From assembly GCA_902632555.1 (NCBI GenBank), contig CACPCZ010000005.1:1-64000 (forward strand): DNA of 64,000 bases, read 5' to 3'. The notes below the pieces were generated by a model. That model made no database searches, had not been told where the DNA came from, and saw nothing but the letters and a program-made list of their open reading frames with translations. This DNA is from an uncultured SAR86 cluster bacterium. Lineage in GTDB: Bacteria > Pseudomonadota > Gammaproteobacteria > Magnimaribacterales > D2472. Positions within the stretch are counted from its first letter, which is position 1. Each line of letters opens with the position of its first letter. Positions 41,069 to 51,371 of the stretch are shown here, one piece after another. A program made the position numbers and the translations under genes.

Positions 41069-42220
41069 ATGTCTAATTCAAAAAATAAACCTCTCATAGG
41101 TATAGGAACTCGTGTAAGAAAATCTCCCTACTATGATTCAAATATTAAGTATGGAGTAAAAGGTTTTACGATCTACAATAAGATGTATTTACCTACTGGT
41201 TTTGATGATCCAGAAAAGGAATATGAAAGTCTTATAAATGATGTAACTTTCGGTGATTTTGCTGCAGAGAGACAAATAGAAATAAGTGGATCTGATGCAT
41301 ATGATTTTATAAGGTACATTCAACCTAGGAACCTTGATAAATGTCAGATTGGCTATTGTAAATATATTATCCTGACTGACAATGAGGGCGGCATAATAAA
41401 TGATGCTTGCTTACTGAGACTGGAGGATGATAAGTTCTGGATTTCTCCTGGTGACGGTGATGTAATTCTGTGGCTTCAAGGTCTGGCTATTAATTCAGGC
41501 ATGAACGTATCTATTCACGAGCCAGATGTTTCACCACTTCAGATAAGTGGACCAAAATCAGGAAAGCTAATCCAAAAATTATTTGACGGAGAGCATGACG
41601 ATTTAGGATATTACAAAGCACGAAAAACTGCTTTGGATAATATTCCAATGGTCATTGCAAGAACAGGCTGGAGTGGTGAATTAAGTTACGAGCTATATCT
41701 TCAAGATGGTTCATTAGGCAACGATCTATTTGAAAAAGTTTATGATGCTGCAAAAGAATTTAATGGTAGGGTAATTGCTCCAAATACCATAAGAACTATA
41801 GAGGGCGGTATCCTCTCATACGGAAGTGATTTTGACAGAAGTCATAATCCTTTCACTATTGGATTTGACAGACTTGTAGATCTTGATCAAAAGAATGATT
41901 TTATTGGCAAAGACGCATTGAGAAAAATTAAAGAAAGGGGATTAACAGAAAAATTAGTTGGTATTGAATTAGAGGGCGACCCAATTATGAAAGCACCAGA
42001 AAATTTTTGGAATGTTAAAAGTAATAACTTAAAAGTTGGAAGAGTTTCAAGAGCATTTTTCTCACCCAGACTAGAAAAAAACATTGCGCTTGCAATTGTT
42101 GATATTGATAATGCTGAAGAAGGCACATCCGTGGTTGTCGAAACACCCAATGGTGATTTAAACTCTATAATTGTATCTCTGCCTTGGTTTAAAGCGGATA
42201 AAGATACACACTTAGATTAA
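41069..42220 (+). CDS. dmdA: Aminomethyltransferase (GcvT)-family protein, probable DMSP demethylase DmdA or close relative
   Basis: VKGFTIYNKMYLPTGFDD, CKYIILTDNEGGIINDACLLRL, EPDVSPLQISGPKSGKL, IRTIEGGILSYGSDFD match remembered DmdA features; RBS gggag. Confidence 0.65.
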   Translation: MSNSKNKPLIGIGTRVRKSPYYDSNIKYGVKGFTIYNKMYLPTGFDDPEKEYESLINDVTFGDFAAERQIEISGSDAYDFIRYIQPRNLDKCQIGYCKYIILTDNEGGIINDACLLRLEDDKFWISPGDGDVILWLQGLAINSGMNVSIHEPDVSPLQISGPKSGKLIQKLFDGEHDDLGYYKARKTALDNIPMVIARTGWSGELSYELYLQDGSLGNDLFEKVYDAAKEFNGRVIAPNTIRTIEGGILSYGSDFDRSHNPFTIGFDRLVDLDQKNDFIGKDALRKIKERGLTEKLVGIELEGDPIMKAPENFWNVKSNNLKVGRVSRAFFSPRLEKNIALAIVDIDNAEEGTSVVVETPNGDLNSIIVSLPWFKADKDTHLD

Positions 42221-42222
42221 TT

Positions 42223-42735
42223 ATGCATACTAAATATAATTTATTGCTTTTATTTTTAATTTTATCAATTAATGCCATGTCTGATATTTCAAATAATCCC
42301 TCAAATTGGTATGTTGTTACCGATCAGGTCATGGGCGGTAAATCAGAATTAAAAGCAGATTATGATAACGGAGTTTTTAGTTTAAGTGGATTTGTGACAA
42401 CTGAAAATAATGGTGGTTTTGTTAGGTTGGCATATAGGCCAAAAAATATAGATGAAGAAGTCAATGGGATTCGTTTTATGGCAAAAGGTAATAACGAAAC
42501 ATACGAAGTCCATGTAACTATGCAAGGTGTGAGGATACCACCTTGGGCATATCACAGCTCAACTTTTGATGTTAAAAACGATTGGCAAATGTTTGAAATT
42601 AATTTCTCTAACTTCGAAAAAAAATCTGGAGTATCTCCAAAACTTCGTCCAAACAATATAAGAGACATTAGCTTTGCAGGATACGGTAGAGATTTTAATG
42701 TTGACCTTCATATAAAAGAGATAAGCTTTTATTAA
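42223..42735 (+). CDS. CIA30-family (complex I intermediate-associated protein 30-like) protein
   Basis: WYVVTDQVMGGKSELK, FVTTENNGGFVRL, WQMFEINFSNF. Confidence 0.82.
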   Translation: MHTKYNLLLLFLILSINAMSDISNNPSNWYVVTDQVMGGKSELKADYDNGVFSLSGFVTTENNGGFVRLAYRPKNIDEEVNGIRFMAKGNNETYEVHVTMQGVRIPPWAYHSSTFDVKNDWQMFEINFSNFEKKSGVSPKLRPNNIRDISFAGYGRDFNVDLHIKEISFY

Positions 42736-43190
42736 TGTTCTCACCCAAAGAAAGGCTGTTTATGGAAAGAGCTTTTGAGTTGGCTGTAGAATGCTTTAAT
42801 AATGAAGAGGTGCCAGTTGGAGCAGTTGTCGTCAAAGATGAGAAGATAATAGGTGAGGGTAGAAATAAAGTCATATCTGAAAATGACGTAACTTCTCATG
42901 CAGAAATAAATGCAATAAGAGATGCATCTCGCAACATAAAAAATTATCGACTTAATAATTGTTCTATGTATGTGACGCTTGAGCCATGTCACATGTGCGC
43001 AAAAGCTTTAGTTGATGCAAGAATAAGCTCAATGGTTTTTGCAGCATTAGAACCAAAAACTGGAAGTGTAGTTTCTATTGATAATTTTTTAGATAAAAAG
43101 ATACTTAATCATCATGTCACTTACAATTATGGATTGATGGCAGACGAGAGTTCGAACTTGCTCAAGGAATTTTTTAAAATAAGAAGGTAA
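42735..43190 (+). CDS. tadA: tRNA-specific adenosine deaminase
   Basis: VPVGAVVVKD, HAEINAIRDA, TLEPCHMCAKAL. Confidence 0.92.
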   Translation: MFSPKERLFMERAFELAVECFNNEEVPVGAVVVKDEKIIGEGRNKVISENDVTSHAEINAIRDASRNIKNYRLNNCSMYVTLEPCHMCAKALVDARISSMVFAALEPKTGSVVSIDNFLDKKILNHHVTYNYGLMADESSNLLKEFFKIRR

Positions 43191-43628
43191 TCAAATGTCT
43201 TTTGACATTGTGGTGTGAGGTATTCCGGTGTCAGAGCCAAAATATTTTTTTAAGGTTTTGTATTTAGATGCTGCGTAGAAATCTATCGCATGATCTCTAG
43301 CATTGAGAATAATTTTCTTCGCATTATTTTCAATAGCATGATTTTCGAGAACAGCAAGTATTTTAGAGCCAATGCCTTTACCTCGATATTTTTCGTCTAC
43401 AGCCATGTATCTTATTTGAGCTTTTGTTTCATTGATAAAGTGCAGTCTGCCACACGCAATTATTTTTTTATTAATAACTCCTATTATGTGAAAGCTAACT
43501 TCATCATAATCATCCTTAAGAGATTCAATAGTTTTTCCAATAGGCTCTCTTAACATTCGCCATCTAAACAAATCATATTCTTTGAATTCTAATTTATTTT
43601 CAGGACATCTAAATTGAATTTTACTCAC
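43191..43628 (-). CDS. GNAT-family N-acetyltransferase
   Basis: IRYMAVDEKYRGKGIGSKILAVLENHA, LNARDHAIDFYAASKYK. Confidence 0.88.
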   Translation of the reverse strand: MSKIQFRCPENKLEFKEYDLFRWRMLREPIGKTIESLKDDYDEVSFHIIGVINKKIIACGRLHFINETKAQIRYMAVDEKYRGKGIGSKILAVLENHAIENNAKKIILNARDHAIDFYAASKYKTLKKYFGSDTGIPHTTMSKDI

Positions 43629-44433
43629 TGATTTCTAACCAAACAGGACAATGATCAGATGGTTTTTCCATTGCTCTAGCATCATAATCAATTCCTACAT
43701 CCTTTATAGAACCTACAAGATTATTTGTAACTAAAATATGGTCAATTCTAAGACCTCTTTTAGGATTTTGATCAAACATTCTCGAACGATAATCAAACCA
43801 TGAATAGATAGAAGACTCATTCGGATGAATTACTCTCCATGAATCTGAAAAACCTAGCCCTTTAATACTATTCCACATATCTCTTTCTTCAGGTTGAAAA
43901 GAGGTCTTACCATCTCTTAGCCATCTTTTTGCATTTTCTTCACCAATGCCTATATCAATATCCTCTGGCGATACGTTAAAATCACCCATCACAATAAGAT
44001 TACTTTTAGTTTTCATGAGTGATTCAATATGTTTTTTTAGATCTGCATAATATTTTATTTTTTTTGGAAATTTGGTTTCATGCTTGATATTTTCTCCCTG
44101 TGGAAAATATCCATTCATAATTGTTATTTCTTCATCTCCATAATTAAAAGTAGCTTGAATAAACCTTTTTTGATCTTCCTCAGTATCATTGATAAAACCT
44201 TTAACTGTATCTATGGGCTTATCTTTGCTTAAAATAGCTACACCGTAATGACCTTTTTGACCCCAGAATTCAACGTGGTAACCTATTTCATTAATGACCT
44301 CAATGGGAAATTCAGGATCATTTACCTTTGTCTCTTGCAGACCAATAACATCGGGATCCAATGTATCTCTTAAATGCTCAATTTGATGAGGTCTGGCACG
44401 TATGCTATTGATATTAAATGATACGATCTTCAT
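43621..44433 (-). CDS. xthA: Exodeoxyribonuclease III
   Basis: MKIVSFNINSIRARPHQ, GLQETKVNDPEFP, VMGDFNVSPEDIDIG, SDHCPVWLEI. Confidence 0.93.
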   Translation of the reverse strand: MKIVSFNINSIRARPHQIEHLRDTLDPDVIGLQETKVNDPEFPIEVINEIGYHVEFWGQKGHYGVAILSKDKPIDTVKGFINDTEEDQKRFIQATFNYGDEEITIMNGYFPQGENIKHETKFPKKIKYYADLKKHIESLMKTKSNLIVMGDFNVSPEDIDIGIGEENAKRWLRDGKTSFQPEERDMWNSIKGLGFSDSWRVIHPNESSIYSWFDYRSRMFDQNPKRGLRIDHILVTNNLVGSIKDVGIDYDARAMEKPSDHCPVWLEISE

Positions 44434-44434
44434 A

Positions 44435-46477
44435 TTAATTTACCATTGTAATAATTTTTTTCTCTTGTAAATTTATAAAATCATTTACTATTCTGGCCGA
44501 TTCAATTAGCTGAAAGTCATTTTGAAGATCAATTCTGTTGGACGATATTTCATCATCATTATTTTTATTAAAATTCTCTAATTCTTCATATGAGACAAAT
44601 TGTTTCAGGCCATTAGAATCTCTTCTTTTATTTTCAATTTCAAGCAACCAATCTTTTCTTAGGTCCTTTTGAATATTTCTTTCCTCAAGCTTCAAGCTTA
44701 AGAATTTTTTATTTTTATTTAAATCGTATCTTTTTCTAACTTCCTTTAAATAATTTAGGTTAGGCTCAAAACCCAGCCTTGATTCATGAAGCTTTAAAAC
44801 ATTTTCAATAATTGAGCTATCTATTGCGAATTTTTTGTGCCTATATGGTCTGATTTCATCCCAAGCTAATGCAGTAGGGTATGAGCTTTCTCCAACTGAA
44901 TTAATGTCCCAAGTTGCAGGAAGTTCGATATCCGGTGAGATCCCCTTATTTTGAGTGCTCATTCCATTAATTCTGTAATATTTTGATTCTGTAATTTTAA
45001 TTTGGCCTTCTGATAAATTTTCTAAGCTTTGTACAGTACCTTTGCCAAAAGTTCTCTGTCCAACTACAAGTCCTCTTCTATAATCTTGAATTGCACCCGC
45101 GACAATCTCGGACGCCGATGCAGAGTATCTATTAACAAGAACTACTAGGGGCTTATTCCAAACTTGGACTGCTCTGGTATCTCCATAAGGTTGAATGTAA
45201 CCTCTACTTTGTTTTACTTGAACTGTAGGACCAGAAGAAACAAATAATCCAATAATTTTATTTGCTTCTACTAGAGCCCCGCCACCATTATTTCTCAAAT
45301 CCAAAACGACGGCATCAACATCGTTTTTGTTAAAATCTTCGAGGATATTTTTTACGTCTTTACTACTACTTTTATAATCGGCATTTCTTTTTGAATATTC
45401 ATCAAAGTCTATATAAAAGGAGGGTAGGTCAATTACTCCTATTTTATTTTCATTTATTTCATAAATATCTGCTTGAGCTGCTCTGTCCTCAAGCTTTACT
45501 TCTTCTCTTTTTAGAGTAACAATTTTAGTGCTGTCAATATCTGATTCGAATGAAATAAATTCAATTTGAACTTCCGTATCAATTTCACCTCTTATCAAAT
45601 CTACAACTTCATCAATTCTCCAACCAACAACATCAGTAAATTCATCATCACCTTTTTGTTTTATTTTAGAAATCCTATCCTCTGGCTGAATTTTCCCAGA
45701 CTTTTCAGCAGGACCGCCTGGAACTAAACTAATTACTTTTGTATAGTCATCTTCAACACCTAATAACGCTCCAATCCCACTTAATTTTAGACTCATATTC
45801 ATGTCAAAATCTTCAGCTGATCTTGGAGAAAGATATGATGAATGAGGGTCAAATTGATTTGTTAAGATATTCATAGCCAATGAAAAAATATCTTCTTCTT
45901 TCTGTTGTCCAATTCTTCTAATTCTATTTTTATATCTTTTAAGAATGTCTTTCTTGGGATTATCGCTTGCGGAATCTGACAATTTTGCAACCAATAAATC
46001 ATTTTTAGTTTCTAATCTCCATATTTCTTTAAGATCAGATAGATTAATTTGCCAAATATTATCTTCTTCATAAATATCGAGGTATTCTTCAATAGTAAAA
46101 TCAAAAGTTGAGTTTTCTATCAAATCAATTTGAAACTGTGAAAATATTAGCAATTTTTCAAAATATAGATTTATTAGTTCATATGCTAATTCAATATCGT
46201 ATTCATGATTATCAAATTGATTTGCATTATTTATAAAATAATTAAACTCTTCTTGAGTAAAGTAATTTTTCTCTTTGTCTAATCTTTCAAAAACTGCTTC
46301 AATATATTTTTTGTTGAAATCTTTATCTTTAAAATCTCTGACGTAATGTTCCCGAGATAATTTTTTAAAAATCTCATTACTTAATTTTTTTTTCTTTTCA
46401 CTTATCTCAATTACTTCATAACTATCTGAAGAAATAAAAAAAGAAAAAAAGAATACTAATACGTATAGAATTTTCAT
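44435..46477 (-). CDS. prc: Carboxy-terminal (tail-specific) processing protease, S41 family
   Basis: PDZ region, DAVVLDLRNNGGGAL, NRYSASASEIVAGAIQDYRRGLVVGQRTFGKGTVQ; start at internal Met (signal peptide MKILYVLVFFFSFF), avoiding overlap with the upstream gene. Confidence 0.9.
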   Translation of the reverse strand: MKILYVLVFFFSFFISSDSYEVIEISEKKKKLSNEIFKKLSREHYVRDFKDKDFNKKYIEAVFERLDKEKNYFTQEEFNYFINNANQFDNHEYDIELAYELINLYFEKLLIFSQFQIDLIENSTFDFTIEEYLDIYEEDNIWQINLSDLKEIWRLETKNDLLVAKLSDSASDNPKKDILKRYKNRIRRIGQQKEEDIFSLAMNILTNQFDPHSSYLSPRSAEDFDMNMSLKLSGIGALLGVEDDYTKVISLVPGGPAEKSGKIQPEDRISKIKQKGDDEFTDVVGWRIDEVVDLIRGEIDTEVQIEFISFESDIDSTKIVTLKREEVKLEDRAAQADIYEINENKIGVIDLPSFYIDFDEYSKRNADYKSSSKDVKNILEDFNKNDVDAVVLDLRNNGGGALVEANKIIGLFVSSGPTVQVKQSRGYIQPYGDTRAVQVWNKPLVVLVNRYSASASEIVAGAIQDYRRGLVVGQRTFGKGTVQSLENLSEGQIKITESKYYRINGMSTQNKGISPDIELPATWDINSVGESSYPTALAWDEIRPYRHKKFAIDSSIIENVLKLHESRLGFEPNLNYLKEVRKRYDLNKNKKFLSLKLEERNIQKDLRKDWLLEIENKRRDSNGLKQFVSYEELENFNKNNDDEISSNRIDLQNDFQLIESARIVNDFINLQEKKIITMVN

Positions 46478-46487
46478 ATTCAACTTC

Positions 46488-47576
46488 TTATAAACCTTGA
46501 ATCTTTGCAGCTTCACTTCTGATGATTTCTGGAGCTCCAAGCAATTGTCTATTTAGGCCAATCCTTTTAAACCAAAAATGTAATCCTAACAGATCAGTAA
46601 AACCCATTCCACCATGAACTTCCGTAGCTTTTTTTGATACTTTTTTTGCAACATCTGAAACATGAGATTTTGCATGACAAGCCATCAATCTCGCGTCGTT
46701 TTCATCTTTATCAAAACTATGCGCTGCGTGCCAAACCAGTGAGTAACAGGGTTCAAGCTCAGCCACCATTTCGGCACACATATGTTTAACAGCCTGAAAT
46801 GATCCAATTGCTCTATTAAATTGTTTCCGTTCTTTAGAATATGAGACTGCCTTATCAATCATTGCCTGAGCTGCCCCAAGTGAGTCTGCTGCTGTCACTA
46901 TTCTGCCTGCATCTAGAGATTTTTCAATTGCGGTTGAAGAGCTCAATGTCTTTTCTAAAACTTCCACCGTGACATTATTAAAATTAATTTCTTTGAATAC
47001 TCTAGTTTTATCAACTGTTATTAAATCAACACATTCAATACCCTGACTATCTAATGATACACTTCCAATTACTCCATTAGAGTTTGATACTAAAAGATGA
47101 GATGCATGGTCACAATCAAGAGCAAATAGGGTAGTTCCATTAACCTTTCCATTAGAAAAAACGATCTTAGAATCACCTCTTGATCCAAAATATTCAGAAA
47201 AACTGATTCCAAAATTCATTTTACCATTACTCATTTCATTAAAGATTGTATTAATTTGATCTTTGCTGCCGCCATAATTAATGGCAATTGGTGCCATTAC
47301 ATAAGCTCCAAAAAATGGAATTGGTGCTAAGGCTTCACCTAGGCTTTGACTTATTGCAGTGGCAAATAAAAGGTTTAATCCCAGACCTCCATTTTCTTCA
47401 GGTATCAATAAGTTATTTATTCCAAGATTTACTATTCCTTTATGAATATCTTTTTTATAAATTGACTCATGATCTTCGATAATCTTTCTAATGGTGTCTA
47501 AAGGAGCATTATCTTCAAGATATTTCTTGACGTTATCTTGAAAGAAAACTTGATCCTCAGAAAGTCCAAAATACAT
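46488..47576 (-). CDS. Acyl-CoA dehydrogenase family protein
   Basis: GIVNLGINNLLIPEENGGLG, RKQFNRAIGSFQAVKHM, EVHGGMGFTDLLGLHFW. Confidence 0.9.
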   Translation of the reverse strand: MYFGLSEDQVFFQDNVKKYLEDNAPLDTIRKIIEDHESIYKKDIHKGIVNLGINNLLIPEENGGLGLNLLFATAISQSLGEALAPIPFFGAYVMAPIAINYGGSKDQINTIFNEMSNGKMNFGISFSEYFGSRGDSKIVFSNGKVNGTTLFALDCDHASHLLVSNSNGVIGSVSLDSQGIECVDLITVDKTRVFKEINFNNVTVEVLEKTLSSSTAIEKSLDAGRIVTAADSLGAAQAMIDKAVSYSKERKQFNRAIGSFQAVKHMCAEMVAELEPCYSLVWHAAHSFDKDENDARLMACHAKSHVSDVAKKVSKKATEVHGGMGFTDLLGLHFWFKRIGLNRQLLGAPEIIRSEAAKIQGL

Positions 47577-47577
47577 C

Positions 47578-48804
47578 TTATTCTCCCTTTTGAACCTTTG
47601 GTTCTCTGGGCATACCCAATCCTCTTTCAGAAATTATATTTTTTTGAATTTGACTTGTTCCACCACCAATAATCAATCCAAGAAAATACATATACGCTAC
47701 TTGCCATGAGCCACCATCTCTTATGTGAGGACTATTTTCATACAATGTCCCCAATTCACCCATAATATCTATTGCGAAGCCTTCTAATTCATGTCTAAGC
47801 TCGGTTCCAACTAGCTTTTGAATCATCCCAGCAATTTTCGTATTTTGATTTTTATTTAACTTTGCTGACAGCACTCTTAATGAATTAGACTGAAAGGCAA
47901 TTACTTTTCCTTGAATCTTCATTAGTCTATCCCTATAAACTGCGTTATCGATTGCTTTTTCACCATTTATTGTTTCATTTTTCATTATCTCAATTAAAGC
48001 ATTTAACCGATTCATCATTGCATTAGGGTCTGAAAGTGATCCTCTTTCGTGCCCTAAAGTTGCATTTGCTACAGCCCAACCATCACCTCTTTTTCCGACA
48101 ATATTTTTTTCAGGAACTGTTACATCTGTAAAAAATACTTCATTGAATCCAGCGTTAAGAGTCATATCTACCAATGGCCTAATTTCAATTCCTGGAGTAT
48201 CCATTGGAATTAATAGATAACTTATTCCAGCATGCTTTGATGCATCTGGCTCTGTTCTTACTAAACAAAACATCATTTGAGAGTACTGGGCAGTGCTTGT
48301 CCATATTTTTTGACCATTAATTACCCAATTTCCATCAATTAATTCACCTTTGGTTTGTAAGCTAGCTAAATCACTACCAGCATTTGGTTCTGAATAACCT
48401 TGGCACCATATAATTTCACCATGTAAAGTAGGTTTTATATACTGTTTTTTTTGCTCCTCAGTTCCAAGCTCTAGAAGTGTTGGCACTAGCATATCTATTC
48501 CTTGACCACCCATAGGAGGTGGTATATTTTCTTTCGAAAATTCTGTAGCAATTATTCTATTTTTGATTATGTCGCTTTCGCCACCATAACCGCCATACTC
48601 TTTTGGAATTGATCTTGCAAAATATCCTTTTTCAATAAGAATTTTTTGCCACTCAGACCTTTTCATCTTAATCCCACCGGATTTAAATGAACCTGACAAT
48701 GGAACTTTTGCAGAGTCTGAAAAGTGTATACCCGAGTATTCTTTACAAAATTCTCTCACTTCATTTGTAAAACTTTTATATTCTGATCCGTAGTTTAAGT
48801 CCAT
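47578..48804 (-). CDS. Acyl-CoA dehydrogenase family protein
   Basis: WCQGYSEPNAGSDLASLQTKGELIDGNWVINGQKIWTS, ISERGLGMPREP. Confidence 0.93.
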   Translation of the reverse strand: MDLNYGSEYKSFTNEVREFCKEYSGIHFSDSAKVPLSGSFKSGGIKMKRSEWQKILIEKGYFARSIPKEYGGYGGESDIIKNRIIATEFSKENIPPPMGGQGIDMLVPTLLELGTEEQKKQYIKPTLHGEIIWCQGYSEPNAGSDLASLQTKGELIDGNWVINGQKIWTSTAQYSQMMFCLVRTEPDASKHAGISYLLIPMDTPGIEIRPLVDMTLNAGFNEVFFTDVTVPEKNIVGKRGDGWAVANATLGHERGSLSDPNAMMNRLNALIEIMKNETINGEKAIDNAVYRDRLMKIQGKVIAFQSNSLRVLSAKLNKNQNTKIAGMIQKLVGTELRHELEGFAIDIMGELGTLYENSPHIRDGGSWQVAYMYFLGLIIGGGTSQIQKNIISERGLGMPREPKVQKGE

Positions 48805-48810
48805 ATCTCT

Positions 48811-49596
48811 TTAATCCCAGTTCGGCTTTCTTTTTTCCAGGAATGCTGTAATTCCTTCCTTAGCATCCTTTCCCTCGAAACACTTTGCTATTTGTTCTTT
48901 AAGATATGGTAACGCTTCATTAAAGTCTTTTGAATCTTGTTTTTCGTATGCCTCAAGACCAAACTGCATAGTCTCTGGTGCTAAAGATGCTAATTCTTCT
49001 GCAAGTGATTGTACTTTTTGATCTAAATGTTCTACCTCGACAGATTCATTTATTAATCCCCATTTTTCTGCTTCTATAGCATCAATAGGTTGACCCCGCA
49101 TGATGAAATCTAGACCAGCCCTTTTTGGCATCACTCTAAAAAGACCAGCCATTACCATAAAAGGCCAAAGACCTCTATGGATCTCCGGAGCAGAAAATTT
49201 TGCAGTATTGACTGAAATTGCGTGTGTAGAGTTTGTAACCATTAAAAGCGCTCCCGCAAGAACAGATCCTTGAATTTTACATATCACAGGTTTATAGATA
49301 TGTCTTAGAGATAGGCTTATATCTTCAGCATGAGGCAACTTAGGAACATTTGATTGAGACTCCGATCTATTAAGATCAGCACCGGCACAAAAAATATCTC
49401 CTTCAGCAGCAATTACAATTACTCTTATCGATTTTTCTTGTTTTGCAAAAGCTAGAGAATAATTTAATTCATTCATCATTACATTATTAATAGCATTCTT
49501 TTTTTCAGGTCTATTAAGAGTAATAGTTAAGATTTTTTCTTTTATTTCTAAATTGATTGTTTCAAAATTAAGACCCTCAAGAGATAATTTATCCAT
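48811..49596 (-). CDS. Enoyl-CoA hydratase/isomerase family protein
   Basis: RPEKKNAIN, FCAGADLNRS, EGITAFLEKRKPNW. Confidence 0.91.
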   Translation of the reverse strand: MDKLSLEGLNFETINLEIKEKILTITLNRPEKKNAINNVMMNELNYSLAFAKQEKSIRVIVIAAEGDIFCAGADLNRSESQSNVPKLPHAEDISLSLRHIYKPVICKIQGSVLAGALLMVTNSTHAISVNTAKFSAPEIHRGLWPFMVMAGLFRVMPKRAGLDFIMRGQPIDAIEAEKWGLINESVEVEHLDQKVQSLAEELASLAPETMQFGLEAYEKQDSKDFNEALPYLKEQIAKCFEGKDAKEGITAFLEKRKPNWD

Positions 49597-49598
49597 AC

Positions 49599-51371
49599 TT
49601 AAGCTCCCTCTACTATTTCTTTAGGTGCAAGAATTTTCTTTGCTCTCAAATATTCTCCAAGTGACTTGGCTTGGCTATCTTTACGATTATTTGAAGATAC
49701 TCCATCTTGCAAGATATCATGTATATAAAAATTGAGTGAGTAAATATTTGGTAACTCAAATCTTTCTACTTTGTATTTATTTAAATCAGGCATTAATTCT
49801 TTAATTCTTTCAACAGTCAAAAAATTATATAAAAAAGAATATGTATTTTTATTTTTTGCCCAAACGCCTAGATTAGCACATCCCCCTTTGTCGCCAGATC
49901 TAGTTCCAAAAAGATCACCAAAAAAGATTTCTAATTGATCAGTCACATTGATTTCTTCAATTTTAAAAGGCTCCCTTTGATAATAAATCTCCTCAAAATC
50001 TAGTTGAGATGTAGGTAATACCTCTATTTCTTTTCCATCAATATGAACTTTTTCTTTAACATGTTTGCTATCGATTAATGCTGGCCAGTAAACAATTACT
50101 GGGCCACTAGATTTAGGTCCGCTTTGAGCAAAAAAACCTGGAATATTCGCAAGAGCAAGCTCAATTATTTTTGCACTAAAAAGTCTTCCAACAAGATCAG
50201 GATTGCTTGACTTAACTGATATTACCAATGATGCCATTGCCTCTTCGTTTGTTATTGGATTTTCTTTATCAGTTCTGTGTAACTGGATAGATACTTCTTC
50301 AAATTGATCTTGGCCGCCAACTGAATTGAAAAGAGCGTCTGTAAAAACTTTTGCTTTGTCTTCTATATCTATACCTGTCAATATTATTTCCATTCCGTTT
50401 CTGAAGCCGCCAGCTAAATTGATGCATACTTTATGATCTTTTGGTGGAGAGCTCCCCCTACATCCAGATATATGTACCTTATCTTTTGATATTTCTTCAA
50501 TTTTAAGAGTATCAAAATGAGAAATCACATCAGGATTTATATACGCAGGAGAACTAATTTCATATAACAATTGAGCCGTAACAGTTCCCTTAGAAACCAA
50601 TCCACCAGTATTAGGATGTTTTGTTATATTAAAACTGCCATCCTCAAAAATTTCTGCAATGGGGTAACCAACGTTATCAAAGCTAGGAACTTCTTTAAAA
50701 AATGAATAATTTCCACCAGTTGCCTGACAACCACATTCAATAATATGACCTGCAGCTAATGCTCCCGCCAATGCATCATAATCATTTCTTTTCCAATTAA
50801 ATTTCCATGCAGCTGGACCAATAACAACTGCTGCATCTGTTACTCTTGGACAAACTACAATATCTGCACCATGGTCAAGCGCCTCTTTTATACCCCACGC
50901 TCCTAAATAAATATTTGATGTAAGAGGGTTGTAACCTGAATCTTTCAGAGAAATATTTTTATCAATATTCATGAATTTCTCGCCTTCGTCCATCAGAGAA
51001 TTCATTTGTGGTAACAAGTCATCTCCATCAATATATGCAACTTTCATCTCAACAGACTGATCTATAAGAATTTTTTCAATTTCAGATGCCATAGATTTAG
51101 GATTAAGTCCTCCAGCATTTGTAACAATTTTTATATTTTTTTCGTTACAAGTTTTTGCAATTTCTTTAATTTGTTTTAAAAATGTTCCAACGTATCCTTT
51201 ATCCTCACCCCTCTGTAATTTTTGACTATAGAGAATTGTCATAGTTAACTCAGCTAAGTAATCACCTGTTAAAACATCTATCGGACCGCCATCGACTAAT
51301 TCTTTCGCTGCAGATAGCTTATCCCCATAGAAACCACTGCAATTTGCAATTTTAATAAAATCGTTTTCCAT
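49599..51371 (-). CDS. AtuA-family protein (DUF1446, acyclic terpene utilization-type)
   Basis: IKIVTNAGGLNPK, DIVVCPRVTDAAVVIGPAAW, IIECGCQATGGNYSFF, FGTRSGDKGGCANLGVWA. Confidence 0.88.
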   Translation of the reverse strand: MENDFIKIANCSGFYGDKLSAAKELVDGGPIDVLTGDYLAELTMTILYSQKLQRGEDKGYVGTFLKQIKEIAKTCNEKNIKIVTNAGGLNPKSMASEIEKILIDQSVEMKVAYIDGDDLLPQMNSLMDEGEKFMNIDKNISLKDSGYNPLTSNIYLGAWGIKEALDHGADIVVCPRVTDAAVVIGPAAWKFNWKRNDYDALAGALAAGHIIECGCQATGGNYSFFKEVPSFDNVGYPIAEIFEDGSFNITKHPNTGGLVSKGTVTAQLLYEISSPAYINPDVISHFDTLKIEEISKDKVHISGCRGSSPPKDHKVCINLAGGFRNGMEIILTGIDIEDKAKVFTDALFNSVGGQDQFEEVSIQLHRTDKENPITNEEAMASLVISVKSSNPDLVGRLFSAKIIELALANIPGFFAQSGPKSSGPVIVYWPALIDSKHVKEKVHIDGKEIEVLPTSQLDFEEIYYQREPFKIEEINVTDQLEIFFGDLFGTRSGDKGGCANLGVWAKNKNTYSFLYNFLTVERIKELMPDLNKYKVERFELPNIYSLNFYIHDILQDGVSSNNRKDSQAKSLGEYLRAKKILAPKEIVEGA

